Below are positions 8,538 to 17,302 of a DNA stretch of 64,000 nucleotides, piece after piece. The stretch comes from Phormidesmis sp963789215 (GTDB taxonomy: Bacteria > Cyanobacteriota > Cyanobacteriia > Phormidesmidales > Phormidesmidaceae): contig CAWBJY010000015.1 of NCBI GenBank assembly GCA_963789215.1, positions 205,251 to 269,250 of the forward strand. Direction: 5' to 3'. Under the pieces are notes generated by a model that did no database searches, was not told the origin of the DNA, and saw only the letters and a list, made by a program, of their open reading frames with translations. The stretch's first letter is position 1. The number at the start of each line of letters is the position of its first letter. The position numbers and the translations under genes are program-made.

Positions 8538-9749
8538 TTAGTTCTTTGGCGATAGCGGCAGTCTGACTTTAAACGTTGTACCCACACCCAGCTCGCTCTT
8601 TACTTTAATGTCTCCTCGCTGCAAGGCCACAAACTGCTTAACAATGCTCAAGCCCAGCCCCGTTCCTGGAATATTGCTGACGTTTTTACCCCGATGAAAC
8701 GGTTCAAATAGGTGCGGATAGTCTTCTGGCAAAATGCCAAGGCCCTGGTCTCTAATTTGAAAGACAGCCTGATGCTGGCGCTGACACAGAGATAGCTCCA
8801 CCAAGCCACCTTCGGCGCTATAGCGAATTGCATTCGAGAGCACATTAATCAAAATAGAGCGCAGCAAGGTTTGATCGATTTCTGCAACTAGAGATTTGAA
8901 CCGCCCGACAAATTCTAACTGCCTTTGATTAGGCTGTATCTCTCGCAGCAGTTCCCGACAGAAATCCACCAGATTAATAGGCCGTGGGCTGAGCGTAAGC
9001 CGTTTGGCTTCGAGCTTTCCCAATACTAAAATATCGTCAATCATCTGGGTCATACGCTCAACGTTCGTGGCAATACCAAGGAGGTATTCTTGCTTTTGGC
9101 GCTGGGTCATTTTCTGGTCATAGCGGCCTAAAGAAGACACCGACAGCGCAATATTGTTCAAGGGATTGCGAAATTCGTGGCAGACCATAGAGACAAAACG
9201 AGACTTTAGAGCGCTTAGCTCTCTGAGATGTTCGTTAGCGGTATATAGCTCTGCGGCGCGCGATCGCACCTTCTCCTCCAGGTCCTCATTCGTCTGCTGC
9301 AACACCGCCTCCGCCCACTTACGCTGAGTAATATCGCGAAATGTCACCACCGCACCAATCACCCGCTTTTGCTCGTCCCGCATCGGCGTACTAATATATT
9401 CCACCGGAAAATTAGTGCCATCTTTTCGCCAAAACACCTCATCGGTCACGCGGTGGGTGCTGCCATCGTGCAAAGCCGCGTAAATCGGACAAAATTCCTT
9501 CTGGTAAGGAGTACCATCCAAATGAGAGTGATGTAAAACGCGATGCATCGACTGCCCAATCAGGTCGTCCATTTCCCAGTCGATCATAGCGGCAGCCGCC
9601 GGATTTACAAACGTTACATTACCGCTTAAGTCCAGGCCATATACGCCTTCGCCCACCGCATTGAGGATAAGCTGATACTGACGCCTTAGCGCGGCTAACT
9701 CAGCATGCTCCGAGTGGTCGGACTCTACAAGGTTCATCATGAGGGCCAT
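8538..9749 (-). CDS. PAS-domain sensor histidine kinase
   Basis: Soluble hybrid-free histidine kinase of 403 residues. A PAS domain (about 20-140, VGEGVYGLDLSGNVTFVNPAA and a PAC-like VTFRDITQRK) is followed by a coiled coil, the HisKA dimer with phospho-acceptor His191 in VCHEFRNPLNN, and a HATPase domain with the N-box NVLSNAIRY and the G-boxes DQGLGI and GTGLGLSIVKQF. There are no membrane segments, so it senses a cytosolic signal. It is divergent from the AraC-type response regulator 118 bp away, its probable partner. The cyanate operon lies next to them. Confidence 0.93.
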   Translation of the reverse strand: MALMMNLVESDHSEHAELAALRRQYQLILNAVGEGVYGLDLSGNVTFVNPAAAAMIDWEMDDLIGQSMHRVLHHSHLDGTPYQKEFCPIYAALHDGSTHRVTDEVFWRKDGTNFPVEYISTPMRDEQKRVIGAVVTFRDITQRKWAEAVLQQTNEDLEEKVRSRAAELYTANEHLRELSALKSRFVSMVCHEFRNPLNNIALSVSSLGRYDQKMTQRQKQEYLLGIATNVERMTQMIDDILVLGKLEAKRLTLSPRPINLVDFCRELLREIQPNQRQLEFVGRFKSLVAEIDQTLLRSILINVLSNAIRYSAEGGLVELSLCQRQHQAVFQIRDQGLGILPEDYPHLFEPFHRGKNVSNIPGTGLGLSIVKQFVALQRGDIKVKSELGVGTTFKVRLPLSPKN

Positions 9750-9867
9750 TTATACTGTGATGAGTTACACCACAGTCTACAGAGGTTGCAGTTTATATAG
9801 AAATAGAAGCCGAATAGCCTGAGTCGATCAGGTGGCTTTTAATAGAGCAGTTAACCAGGTTAAAAAT

Positions 9868-10629
9868 ATGGTTGCGAAAATTCTCGTTATTGAGGATGAA
9901 GATGAAACTAGAGACATCTTTTTGCGCTGCCTAGCCTTTGAAAATTTTAATGCGATGGGTGCAAAAGATGGCGAGACCGGGATTAAGTTAGCAACCCGTC
10001 AACGGCCCGATCTAATCGTCTGCGACATCATGATGCCAATGATGGACGGCTACGGCGTACTCACAGCGCTAAGAAAGCACGATTTTCTATCGTCTATTCC
10101 GTTTATCTTTTTAACGGCAAAAGCGACGATGGAAGACCTAAGACGCGGTATGGCCTTGGGCGCAGATGATTATCTGACCAAGCCCTGCACGATAGAACAG
10201 TTTCTAAGTGCGATCGCCACTCGACTCCAGCGCAGCAAAGAAATCAAAAATAGCCCACGTCATAACGACTCGCCAGCTGCCAAAGCTCCTACCTTTCTCA
10301 GCATATTTCCCGACTGCCCCAAGCTCTCACCCGTTTTTCAATTTATCGACAGCCACTATCAGCAGCCGATCAACCTTGGTGATGTGGCCCAAGCCGCTGG
10401 CTACACCCCAGCCTATCTAACTAGTCTGGCTCAAAGCCACACCGGAAAAACAGTCAAGAAATGGATTACTGAGCGGCGGATGGCACAGGCTCGACAAATG
10501 CTGAAAAATACCGCGCACTCTATTAAACAAATTGCAGAAGAAACAGGATATCCCGATGCTGGATATTTTACTCGTCAGTTTAGAAAACTGCACGGGGTAA
10601 CGCCAAAAGCATGGCGAAATTGTCCGTAG
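9868..10629 (+). CDS. response regulator with AraC-family DNA-binding domain
   Basis: 253-residue regulator. The receiver (about 3-125) has acidic residues EDED, phospho-acceptor Asp53 in DLIVCDIMMPMMDG, and Lys in DDYLTKPCT. After a linker of about 30 residues comes a C-terminal AraC/XylS domain with two helix-turn-helices (VAQAAGYTPAYLTSLAQSHTG and IKQIAEETGYPDAGYFTRQF). The frame opens at a GTG at 9832, but ATG at 9868 starts at the receiver. The divergent kinase upstream and the cyn operon 285 bp downstream suggest control of cyanate use; this is inference. Confidence 0.9.
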   Translation: MVAKILVIEDEDETRDIFLRCLAFENFNAMGAKDGETGIKLATRQRPDLIVCDIMMPMMDGYGVLTALRKHDFLSSIPFIFLTAKATMEDLRRGMALGADDYLTKPCTIEQFLSAIATRLQRSKEIKNSPRHNDSPAAKAPTFLSIFPDCPKLSPVFQFIDSHYQQPINLGDVAQAAGYTPAYLTSLAQSHTGKTVKKWITERRMAQARQMLKNTAHSIKQIAEETGYPDAGYFTRQFRKLHGVTPKAWRNCP

Positions 10630-10679
10630 AAGCTAGCAGAATCTGAGAGAAGTTGTGTAATTTTTGACTTTGGCAATGC

Positions 10680-10725
10680 GTAACAACCGCAACAAAAACC
10701 AAGTCAGCTCTGTAACAACCGTAAC
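10680..10725 (+). promoter_or_regulatory. pair of direct repeats upstream of the cyn operon
   Basis: GTAACAACCGCAAC (10680) and GTAACAACCGTAAC (10712) start 32 bp apart, close to three helical turns on the same face. This spacing suits a dimeric activator. The sequences are one base short of an NtcA motif (GTA-N8-AAC, not TAC). They may be bound by the adjacent AraC-type regulator or by NtcA; unproven. Confidence 0.4.
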
Positions 10726-10822
10726 CAAATGGTTTCAGCTCTTAGAAGAGACCTGGAGAAAGTCCTATTTTCTCCGCCATATCGTCCTATTTAGCCCTCT
10801 CCTTCGACCTATATATTACTGA

Positions 10823-10867
10823 CATTAGTCAAAGAAGCATTAGTCAAAGAAACATTAGTCAAAGAAC
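10823..10867. repeat. 15-bp tandem repeat x3 in the cyn leader
   Basis: The unit cattagtcaaagaa plus one variable base is repeated three times, just downstream of the -10-like TATATT and 47 bp before the cynA ATG. Confidence 0.9.
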
Positions 10868-10914
10868 AAAAAGTTAAAAAGTCAGTCTTGTGCTCGTCTC
10901 AGGTGAACAAACTT

Positions 10915-12546
10915 ATGGCTCCGTCACGTACTCAGCAAATGCCGCACAGTCTCAATCGCGGCAGTCTCCTATCTAGCTCGTCAGCTAACTGCGGCGTCTG
11001 CGGTGGCACTCACCTATCGGGGAGCCACTGGGAGTTTATGCAAACCATGCCGAGCGACCCGGTAGATATGGTGAGCGATCTGGTCAAAATGGGCCTCTAC
11101 AAAGATCAACAGCTTAAAGTTGCCGGTAAGCTCAACACCTACGAACTGCGCAAGGCGCTACTGCTCAAATCGGCAGGCAAAGGCGATCCTAAACGAGAGA
11201 AACTGGTACTCGCCTTAGCAAAGCAAGCCGGAGGCATCGAAAATGCCTTTGCGGCGGCCTTTGGCCCGCAAGCCGGATTGTTCTTTGCAGACACCGTGCG
11301 CACTAGCAGTGCCACCCGCCGAGAATTTTTGCGCAACATCGCTATTGGGGCCGCGATGGTAACGCTGACCAACTGCGGAAGCGCTGATGACTCTGGCCCG
11401 GCAGCCAGCGATGATACCGCGCCTGCCAACACCGCTAACCTGGAGAAAACAGATCTAAAAATTGGCTTTATCCCCATTACCTGCGCAACGCCCATCATCA
11501 TGTCTGAGCCATTGGGCTTTTACAAAAAGTATGGGTTCAACGCGGAAGTGGTGAAGATGCCTAGCTGGGGCGCGGTACGAGATAGTGCGATCGCTGGAGA
11601 ACTCGACGCCTACCACATGCTCGCCCCCATGCCCATCGCCATGACGCTAGGGCTCGGCTCTAGCGCCTTTGGCGTCAAGCTCGCCAGCGTAGAAAACATC
11701 AACGGCCAGGCCATCACCATTGCCAACAGGTACAAAGATCAGGTTAAAGGCCCCGCCGACTTCAAGGGCTTCACCATCGGCGTACCATTCCCTTACTCCA
11801 TGCACAATCTGCTGCTGCGCTACTACCTCGCCACCGGCGGCATCGATCCAGACGTAGATGTCAAAATTCGCCCGGTTCCACCCCCAGACAGCATCGCCCA
11901 GCTCATTGCCGGAGACATCGACGCCTACCTCATGCCCGACCCGTTCAACCAGAGGGCCGTATACGAAGATGCAGGCTTTATCTTCAAGCTCACCAAAGAC
12001 ATTTGGCCAGGCCATCCCTGCTGCGCCTTTGCCGCCAGCGACGAGTGGATTAATACAAACCCCAACACTTTTAGAGAACTCAACAAATCCATTATCGAAG
12101 CCGCAGGCTACGCCAGTGACCCAGCCAACCGCCCCGAAATTGCCACAGCCATCTCCGAGCGAGCCTTCCTCAATCAGCCGGTCGAAGTCGTCGAGGCGGT
12201 TCTAACCGGCCAGTTTGACGATGGCATGGGCAATACCCTAGATGTCCCCGATCGAATCGACTTCGACCCTTACCCCTGGCAGAGCTTCGCCAACTGGATT
12301 TCCTCTCAGCTCGTTCGATGGGACTTACAAGGCGATGGAAAAGCAGCCCAAGAAATTACCGCTGACAGCTACAACACCGTAGGCGAAGAGGTCTTCCTAA
12401 CTGATTTAGCGAGAGAACTGGCTGAAGAAGTGGGACTAAAACCACCCTCAGATGCGTATCGAACTGAAAAGCTAGAGTTTGACACTTTCGATCCGGAAAA
12501 CCCTAGCGAATATGTCCAAGCACAGATTGAAGAGAACGGCGTTTAA
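10915..12546 (+). CDS. cynA: cyanate/nitrate-type ABC transporter substrate-binding protein with N-terminal extension
   Basis: Binding protein of the NrtA/CmpA/CynA family (543 residues). The ligand domain starts at about residue 166 (KIGFIPITCATPIIMSE) and contains GFYKKYGF and the family segment AITIANRYKDQVKGP. Unusually, the Tat lipoprotein signal (RREFLRN at 135-141, lipobox LTNC at 151-154) is preceded by about 130 residues with CGVCGG (Cys26, Cys29) and a helical DPVDMVSDLVKMG segment. TTG at 10888 and GTG near 11295 (directly before the Tat motif) are alternative starts. The cynB-cynD-cynS context points to cyanate. Confidence 0.85.
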   Translation: MAPSRTQQMPHSLNRGSLLSSSSANCGVCGGTHLSGSHWEFMQTMPSDPVDMVSDLVKMGLYKDQQLKVAGKLNTYELRKALLLKSAGKGDPKREKLVLALAKQAGGIENAFAAAFGPQAGLFFADTVRTSSATRREFLRNIAIGAAMVTLTNCGSADDSGPAASDDTAPANTANLEKTDLKIGFIPITCATPIIMSEPLGFYKKYGFNAEVVKMPSWGAVRDSAIAGELDAYHMLAPMPIAMTLGLGSSAFGVKLASVENINGQAITIANRYKDQVKGPADFKGFTIGVPFPYSMHNLLLRYYLATGGIDPDVDVKIRPVPPPDSIAQLIAGDIDAYLMPDPFNQRAVYEDAGFIFKLTKDIWPGHPCCAFAASDEWINTNPNTFRELNKSIIEAAGYASDPANRPEIATAISERAFLNQPVEVVEAVLTGQFDDGMGNTLDVPDRIDFDPYPWQSFANWISSQLVRWDLQGDGKAAQEITADSYNTVGEEVFLTDLARELAEEVGLKPPSDAYRTEKLEFDTFDPENPSEYVQAQIEENGV

Positions 12547-12562
12547 GAGCTTGAGCGACTGA

Positions 12563-12621
12563 GTTTTTAGCTTGAAAGTTTTTAGCTTGAAAATCTGTAT
12601 TCATTCACTGTATTCATTCAA
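12563..12621. repeat. two adjacent tandem duplications between cynA and cynB
   Basis: gtttttagcttgaaa is duplicated at 12563-12592, and ctgtattcattca is duplicated at 12596-12621, just before the cynB ribosome-binding site GGGAGGA. Confidence 0.85.
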
Positions 12622-12637
12622 GGGAGGATTGAAGTTT

Positions 12638-13477
12638 ATGACCACCGGAAAGGCAGCGCTAGGCAAGCTAAACACAGCGGAAAAAGACTCTATATGGCTA
12701 AATGAAAACGTCCAGGCCATCGGATTGTTTCTTCTTTCTTTAGCGCTATTCCTAGCATTCTGGGAATTAGGAGCCAACATGAAGTGGTTTGCCAAAGGAA
12801 TGCCAACCGCTTCAAAAACGCTGCAAGAGCTTTGGTGGTGGTCAACGCATCCCTTTTTCGACAACGGGCCAAACGATCTAGGCATTGGTTGGAATCTGTT
12901 AATCAGTCTCCGGCGAGTCGCGATTGGCTATACGATAGCCTCTTTAATTGCCGTTCCTCTTGGCATTCTCATTGGCATCTCGCCCATTGCCTACAAGGCA
13001 TTCAACCCTTACGTGCAGCTACTCAAGCCCGTCTCTCCTCTCGCTTGGCTGCCGCTAGGGCTTTACATCTTTCGAGACTCTGAGATAACCGGAATATTCA
13101 TTATTCTCATCTCTAGCATTTGGCCAACGCTTACCAACACAGCCTTTGGCGTTGCCAACGTCAGCCCCGAGTATTTAGATGTCTCTAAAACACTAGGCGC
13201 ATCTCGGATTCGAACTATCTTTAAGGTCATCATTCCAGCAGCGCTACCAAATATTGTTTCTGGCTTGCGTATTAGTATGGGCATCTCTTGGCTAGTCATC
13301 GTAGCCGCTGAAATGCTCTTGGGTACTGGGTTAGGCTACTTCATCTGGAACGAATGGAACAACCTTTATATTCCTAATATTTTGGTTGCTATCTTTATTA
13401 TCGGTTTGGTGGGATTAATTTTAGACAGCGTATTTGCCGCGCTAGAGAAATATGTTGAGTTTGGTCGTAAATCATGA
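12638..13477 (+). CDS. cynB: cyanate ABC transporter permease
   Basis: Inner-membrane permease of 279 residues with about six hydrophobic helices, homologous to NrtB/CmpB/SsuC. The cytoplasmic coupling motif is seen as TLGASRIRTIFKVIIPAALPNIVSGLR (EAA-loop equivalent). ATG at 12638 has a strong GGGAGGA ribosome-binding site eight bases away. The frame also opens upstream at 12572, through the duplicated leader, which is unlikely to be translated. The stop overlaps the ATPase start (ATGA). Confidence 0.9.
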   Translation: MTTGKAALGKLNTAEKDSIWLNENVQAIGLFLLSLALFLAFWELGANMKWFAKGMPTASKTLQELWWWSTHPFFDNGPNDLGIGWNLLISLRRVAIGYTIASLIAVPLGILIGISPIAYKAFNPYVQLLKPVSPLAWLPLGLYIFRDSEITGIFIILISSIWPTLTNTAFGVANVSPEYLDVSKTLGASRIRTIFKVIIPAALPNIVSGLRISMGISWLVIVAAEMLLGTGLGYFIWNEWNNLYIPNILVAIFIIGLVGLILDSVFAALEKYVEFGRKS

Positions 13478-14397
13478 GTGTTCCTTCTGTCGATTCCGTC
13501 CGTTTTTCTACTTCAATAGCCGGTACCGCCGTGCCTTCCGAATCTATTTTGCCTGAACCTGAGCTTTCTTCGGCGCAGCTTTCTATTCGCAACGTAACTA
13601 AAGTGTTCGAGGGAAAGCAAGATCTCTTCAGCAAAATTTCTCGGAAAACGACGCGAGACTTCACGGCTATCGAGGACATCAATATAGACATTGAACCCAA
13701 CACGTTTGTGTCTATTATCGGCCCTTCTGGATGTGGAAAGTCGACGCTGCTAAATATGATTGCGGGACTTTCTGACATTAGCGGCGGAGAAATTTTACTC
13801 AACAACAAGCCTATTCACGGCCCTGGCCCAGATCGCGGCATGGTCTTTCAGAACTACGCACTGATGCCCTGGATGAGCGTAGAAGAGAACATTCGCTTTG
13901 CCGTAGAGACGGTGTATCCCAAGCTGGCACCCAAGCAAATGGCTCGCCGGATTAAGGAGAACATTCAGCTAGTCGGACTAGAAGGCGCTGAGAAAAAGCA
14001 TCCCCATCAGCTTTCGGGCGGGATGCGGCAGCGGGTAGGTATTGCGAGGGCGCTGGCGATTGACCCTCAGATTTTACTGATGGATGAGCCGTTTGGGGCG
14101 CTTGATGCGTTGACTCGCGGCTTTTTACAAACAGAGGTCGAGCGCATTTGGGAACAGCAGCGTAAAACGGTCATTATGATTACGCACAGCATTGAAGAAG
14201 CGCTGCTGCTCTCGGATCGAATCGTGATGATGACTAGAGGCCCGGCGGCTCGAGTTGACGAGATCTTGGAAGTTCCTTTTCCGCGTCCGCGAAATCGCGA
14301 GACTATCGAGCAGCATCCCGCTTACCACCCGCTCAAAACTGAAATGGAGCGGCATTTGTTCCGAGAGACGCAGGCCGTAGAAGCCTCGCGCCTCTAA
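13474..14397 (+). CDS. cynD: cyanate ABC transporter ATP-binding protein
   Basis: ATPase subunit of the NrtD/CmpD/SsuB type (307 residues). Walker A GPSGCGKST, the Q-loop VFQNYALMPW, the signature LSGGMRQRVGIARAL, Walker B ILLMDEPFGALDA and the H-loop ITHSIEEAL are all present. The N-terminal 30 residues, before LSIRNVTKVFEG, are a Ser/Pro-rich tail not needed for the fold. Translation is coupled to the permease through a 4-bp overlap. It energises cyanate uptake together with CynA and CynB. Confidence 0.92.
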   Translation: MSVPSVDSVRFSTSIAGTAVPSESILPEPELSSAQLSIRNVTKVFEGKQDLFSKISRKTTRDFTAIEDINIDIEPNTFVSIIGPSGCGKSTLLNMIAGLSDISGGEILLNNKPIHGPGPDRGMVFQNYALMPWMSVEENIRFAVETVYPKLAPKQMARRIKENIQLVGLEGAEKKHPHQLSGGMRQRVGIARALAIDPQILLMDEPFGALDALTRGFLQTEVERIWEQQRKTVIMITHSIEEALLLSDRIVMMTRGPAARVDEILEVPFPRPRNRETIEQHPAYHPLKTEMERHLFRETQAVEASRL

Positions 14398-14450
14398 AAG
14401 CCCCAGACTATAGTCCAGAATTCTAAAACTTAACCTAAGAGACGTTTGAT

Positions 14451-14894
14451 ATGACGACCCCAGAAATTACCCAAAAGCTGCTGGCTGCTAAAAAAGACAA
14501 GGGCATAAGCTTTGCCGACTTGGAAGCAAAATTAGGCTTTGACGAAGTTTGGATTGCTTCAGTATTTTACCGGCAGGCCAGTGCTTCTAAAGAAGAGGCC
14601 ACTAAGATCGTTGAGATGCTAGGGCTAGAACCAGATGTAGCCGAAGAGCTGACGGAATGCCCCTTAAAAGGAGGATTGGATCCGCTGGTGCCCACCGACC
14701 CATTAATCTATCGCTTTTACGAGATTATGCAGGTCTATGGAATGCCGATAAAAGCGGTTGTACATGAAAAGTTTGGCGATGGTATTATGAGCGCCATTGA
14801 CTTTTCGGTTGATGTGGAAAGAGAAGAAGATCCAAAAGGCGATCGCGTAAAAGTCATTATGTGTGGCAAATTCCTACCCTATAAGAAGTGGTAG
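14451..14894 (+). CDS. cynS: cyanate hydratase (cyanase)
   Basis: Cytosolic enzyme converting cyanate plus bicarbonate to ammonia and two CO2. The 147-residue length and both domains match the family: an N-terminal helical DNA-binding-like domain (about 1-80) and a C-terminal catalytic domain. The active-site residues align with E. coli Arg96, Glu99 and Ser122 as Arg88 and Glu91 (YRFYEIMQ) and Ser114 (IMSAIDF). It follows cynD by 53 bp and closes the cynABDS operon; a strong hairpin lies 12 bp downstream. It supplies ammonium, and also CO2, from imported cyanate. Confidence 0.97.
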   Translation: MTTPEITQKLLAAKKDKGISFADLEAKLGFDEVWIASVFYRQASASKEEATKIVEMLGLEPDVAEELTECPLKGGLDPLVPTDPLIYRFYEIMQVYGMPIKAVVHEKFGDGIMSAIDFSVDVEREEDPKGDRVKVIMCGKFLPYKKW

Positions 14895-14906
14895 CAAACA
14901 AAAATA

Positions 14907-14949
14907 TGACCGAAGCAGAAGGGCGATCGCATGTCCTTTGCTTCGGTCA
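14907..14949. terminator. terminator hairpin after cynS
   Basis: Perfect 11-bp stem TGACCGAAGCA/TGCTTCGGTCA with a loop containing a HIP1 palindrome, flanked by A/T runs on both sides. It serves convergent cynS and the minus-strand gene. Confidence 0.75.
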
Positions 14950-14985
14950 AAATAAACGCATCTTTACCAGCAGGGGCTATCTCGC

Positions 14986-16002
14986 TTAAAAGCAAGATCT
15001 TACATTGTGAACCGAAATGTAGGGCATATCTTGTTCATACTTGCGTCTATAGATTTCTCCACCGACCAGGAAACCTTCTATCGCATTTCGCGAGCAAACA
15101 GGTAAGAACTGGAAATAGCCCGTATAGTTCAGCTCGTAAGGGATTTCGGCTAGCCTAGCGCAAGCTCTCACACATTTTGGGCGCCCGGTGAGGCCCTTCT
15201 GATTGGAGATAAATACAGGAGAATCAACATCGTAAAACTCTGCTACCTCCGCATCTCCATGCGCTAGTTTGACAATAGGTGAGACGTCAAAAGGCAATAG
15301 ATAAGCGTTTTGATCTGGCGACTTGGTTAGCAGCCCTTGCTTTCGCAGCTTTTTAACGTCTTTACTGAGCTTCTCAGAAAGCTTATTTTCGCCGATTACA
15401 ATCACTTTAAAGTCGGTTTCTAGCTCGGCCATTACTTTTTCGATCTCAGCCGTGTAAATTTCGGGGAGTCGAAAGTCCTCATAGTAAGACTGTCTTTGAC
15501 CTTGGCTAAGGGTAGGTAAATCGTCTTGCTGCTCCGCACTTTTGCTGACGGTGACATCGTTAATAGTAATCAGCAAATCTGCATCAACACCTTTGCCGTG
15601 CAGTCTTTTCAACATGCTAAGCCCATCTTGAAGCGACTGAAACGAATTGTGATTTACCTGACAGAAGTTCTCCTTTAGCGGCATAAAGTGACCCGCCGAA
15701 ATCAGAACTCGATTGCCAAGAGAGGGAATAAGAGACTCGAGGATCTCATTTAGTTCGTTGGCTTCTGTATAAAGATGTTCGACGCCGCCAGAAAGAACGC
15801 GTTTAGCGCCTTTAGAAGCATGTTTGTTCCCACAAACCGGCTGTATCTCCCCAGCTTGATGCAGATCGAATAGCTTATTATCTAACAGCTTTTCTAATTG
15901 TAGGACTGTTTCATCAGGCTCTGGAGAAAGCGTCTGAACAACTCTTGTAATAGGTACTGTCTGGCCCTTTTCGTTCTTCCATTTATCAATTAAGTTGATC
16001 AT
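14986..16002 (-). CDS. hypothetical protein, 338 residues
   Basis: I do not recognise this protein. It is soluble, with no signal peptide or membrane helix. Visible features: an N-terminal helical part (DKWKNEKGQTVPITRVVQ), a Rossmann-like central region (NRVLISAGHFMPLKENFCQ, DADLLITINDVTV and KVIVIGENKLSEKL) suggesting alternating strands and helices, and a C-terminal segment with several cysteines (PKCVRACARLAEIPYELN, QFLPVCSRNAI). Cysteines occur as CGNK, CVRAC and VCSR. It is convergent with cynS. More than 1 kb of empty sequence precedes it, so it has its own promoter. Confidence 0.7.
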   Translation of the reverse strand: MINLIDKWKNEKGQTVPITRVVQTLSPEPDETVLQLEKLLDNKLFDLHQAGEIQPVCGNKHASKGAKRVLSGGVEHLYTEANELNEILESLIPSLGNRVLISAGHFMPLKENFCQVNHNSFQSLQDGLSMLKRLHGKGVDADLLITINDVTVSKSAEQQDDLPTLSQGQRQSYYEDFRLPEIYTAEIEKVMAELETDFKVIVIGENKLSEKLSKDVKKLRKQGLLTKSPDQNAYLLPFDVSPIVKLAHGDAEVAEFYDVDSPVFISNQKGLTGRPKCVRACARLAEIPYELNYTGYFQFLPVCSRNAIEGFLVGGEIYRRKYEQDMPYISVHNVRSCF

Positions 16003-16546
16003 TTTAAGTAATTCTTGTTTGTTCTTTAAACTGCTATTTGAGATAAGCGCTATTTAAGGCAAGGAAGACAAGGCTAAAGCGAACCTCGATTTTTCAATCG
16101 GGGTAGGACGAAAACAAGCGATCGTTAGATATAAGAATAGATAAGTGACCTTGACTATCTTTAACTGATGCTTAGAGGCAGGTTCTAAGGCAAGTCAATA
16201 TAACCATTTTGTCCGACTGAACAAATGGTTGGAACAAAACGCTACTTTTGATTTAGAGCAGAGCGTCTAAACAACAAGCGCAGTGCGAGGCTGCTTCACT
16301 ATGCTATTACCCAGTGCTTTTGTTCGAAGCTAGACGGCCTTTTAATGCCGAAAAGCGTCTAATCCACGGCTGATTAATTAGGCCTAGAAAGAATTCAAGC
16401 TGTAGGCATTCCTTCGCAGCTTTAGAAGTAGTTTGTCGATTAAATTCCACTCACTCGTATCGAGACTGCACTCAGCTTTAGATAGGCAGTTCTAGGCTAT
16501 CTACGCATTGTCTTTACGATGAATGCTGCTTGAGGCTTGCTAACTA

Positions 16547-16591
16547 TGAGGCCAGAAAAACTGAGGCCAGAAAAACTGAGGCCAGAAAAAC
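16547..16591. repeat. 15-bp perfect tandem repeat x3
   Basis: The unit tgaggccagaaaaac is present three times without mismatch in the large intergenic region. Confidence 0.95.
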
Positions 16592-16869
16592 TCAATAACT
16601 ATTGACAGCTTTGCTGAGCTGCCTACGTATTTTCAACCGTCACTGATGTAACTCAAAAATAAATCCAAGAGCTGTTTGCTTCCGTATATTTATTTAATTT
16701 TCTGCCTCCATCTATTCCTAAAGTAATAGTATCTCAATCTGCGCATATTCATTTGTAGGTATTTATACATATCTCCCAAGATTCATATGTGTAGATGAAT
16801 CGTAAAGTTTGAGCAGCTCAGAATGACCAAACGGCTGTTTAAAAGATATGTTCTGTCTTCTGTTACAAA

Positions 16870-16925
16870 TGTCCACCCGCGCCCAAAGTCTAGATCTAAA
16901 GTCTAGATTCAGATGCGGGTGGACA
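16870..16925. repeat. perfect 11-bp inverted repeat with nested repeat
   Basis: TGTCCACCCGC and GCGGGTGGACA enclose a 34-bp loop that itself holds two copies of aaagtctaga. It forms a GC-rich stem in AT-rich DNA and could be a terminator, a small RNA stem or a protein site. No long T-run follows directly. Confidence 0.6.
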
Positions 16926-17047
16926 GGTTTATCTCTGTAGATTGATTCCTAAAGTGAGCTAGCGATGATGCGATCGCATTAGCTCATCTTGTTTGTTGTA
17001 CTTTAAAGCACAAAGCTATCGGATCTATCCCTGCCAAAAGCAGCGTC

Positions 17048-17302
17048 TTAATAGCTGTCGTCGCCCGTAACGGTTTTAATGCCAAGGCTGTGGTTAGCGT
17101 CGTGAAGGCGTTCGGCGATCGCATTTTGCCACTTAAGGCTAATTTCAGGGTTAGCTAGCACCTGCTGCGCTTGCTCACGGCACTTCGCCCCAGCCGAAAT
17201 GTCCATTTGGCCAATGCCTGTCAAATCTTCGTAGAGCTTTTTTAGCAGCGCCTCTGATGGCGGCTCTACAGCAGGAGACTGGGTGGAAAGTTTCTCGGAC
17301 AT
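17048..17302 (-). CDS. small hypothetical protein, 84 residues
   Basis: Acidic, helical small protein beginning MSEKLSTQSPAVEPP, unrecognised. The start at 17302 is chosen because AAGGAG lies seven bases upstream; the longer frame to 17389 would have a cysteine-rich, unlikely N-terminus. Motifs: ALLKKLYEDLTGIGQM and KCREQAQQVLANPEISLKWQNAIAERL. It is divergent from ureA, 267 bp away. No membrane segment. Confidence 0.65.
   Translation of the reverse strand: MSEKLSTQSPAVEPPSEALLKKLYEDLTGIGQMDISAGAKCREQAQQVLANPEISLKWQNAIAERLHDANHSLGIKTVTGDDSY

Larger units (their letters stand above)
16003..17047. other. 1-kb intergenic region without a convincing gene
   Basis: AT-rich, with no ORF of protein-like composition on either strand. 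It contains a hairpin at about 16084-16102 (CCTCGATT/AATCGGGG), a 15-bp tandem triplicate and an 11-bp inverted repeat listed separately. A small RNA or leader is possible but not supported by a recognised motif. Confidence 0.45.
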
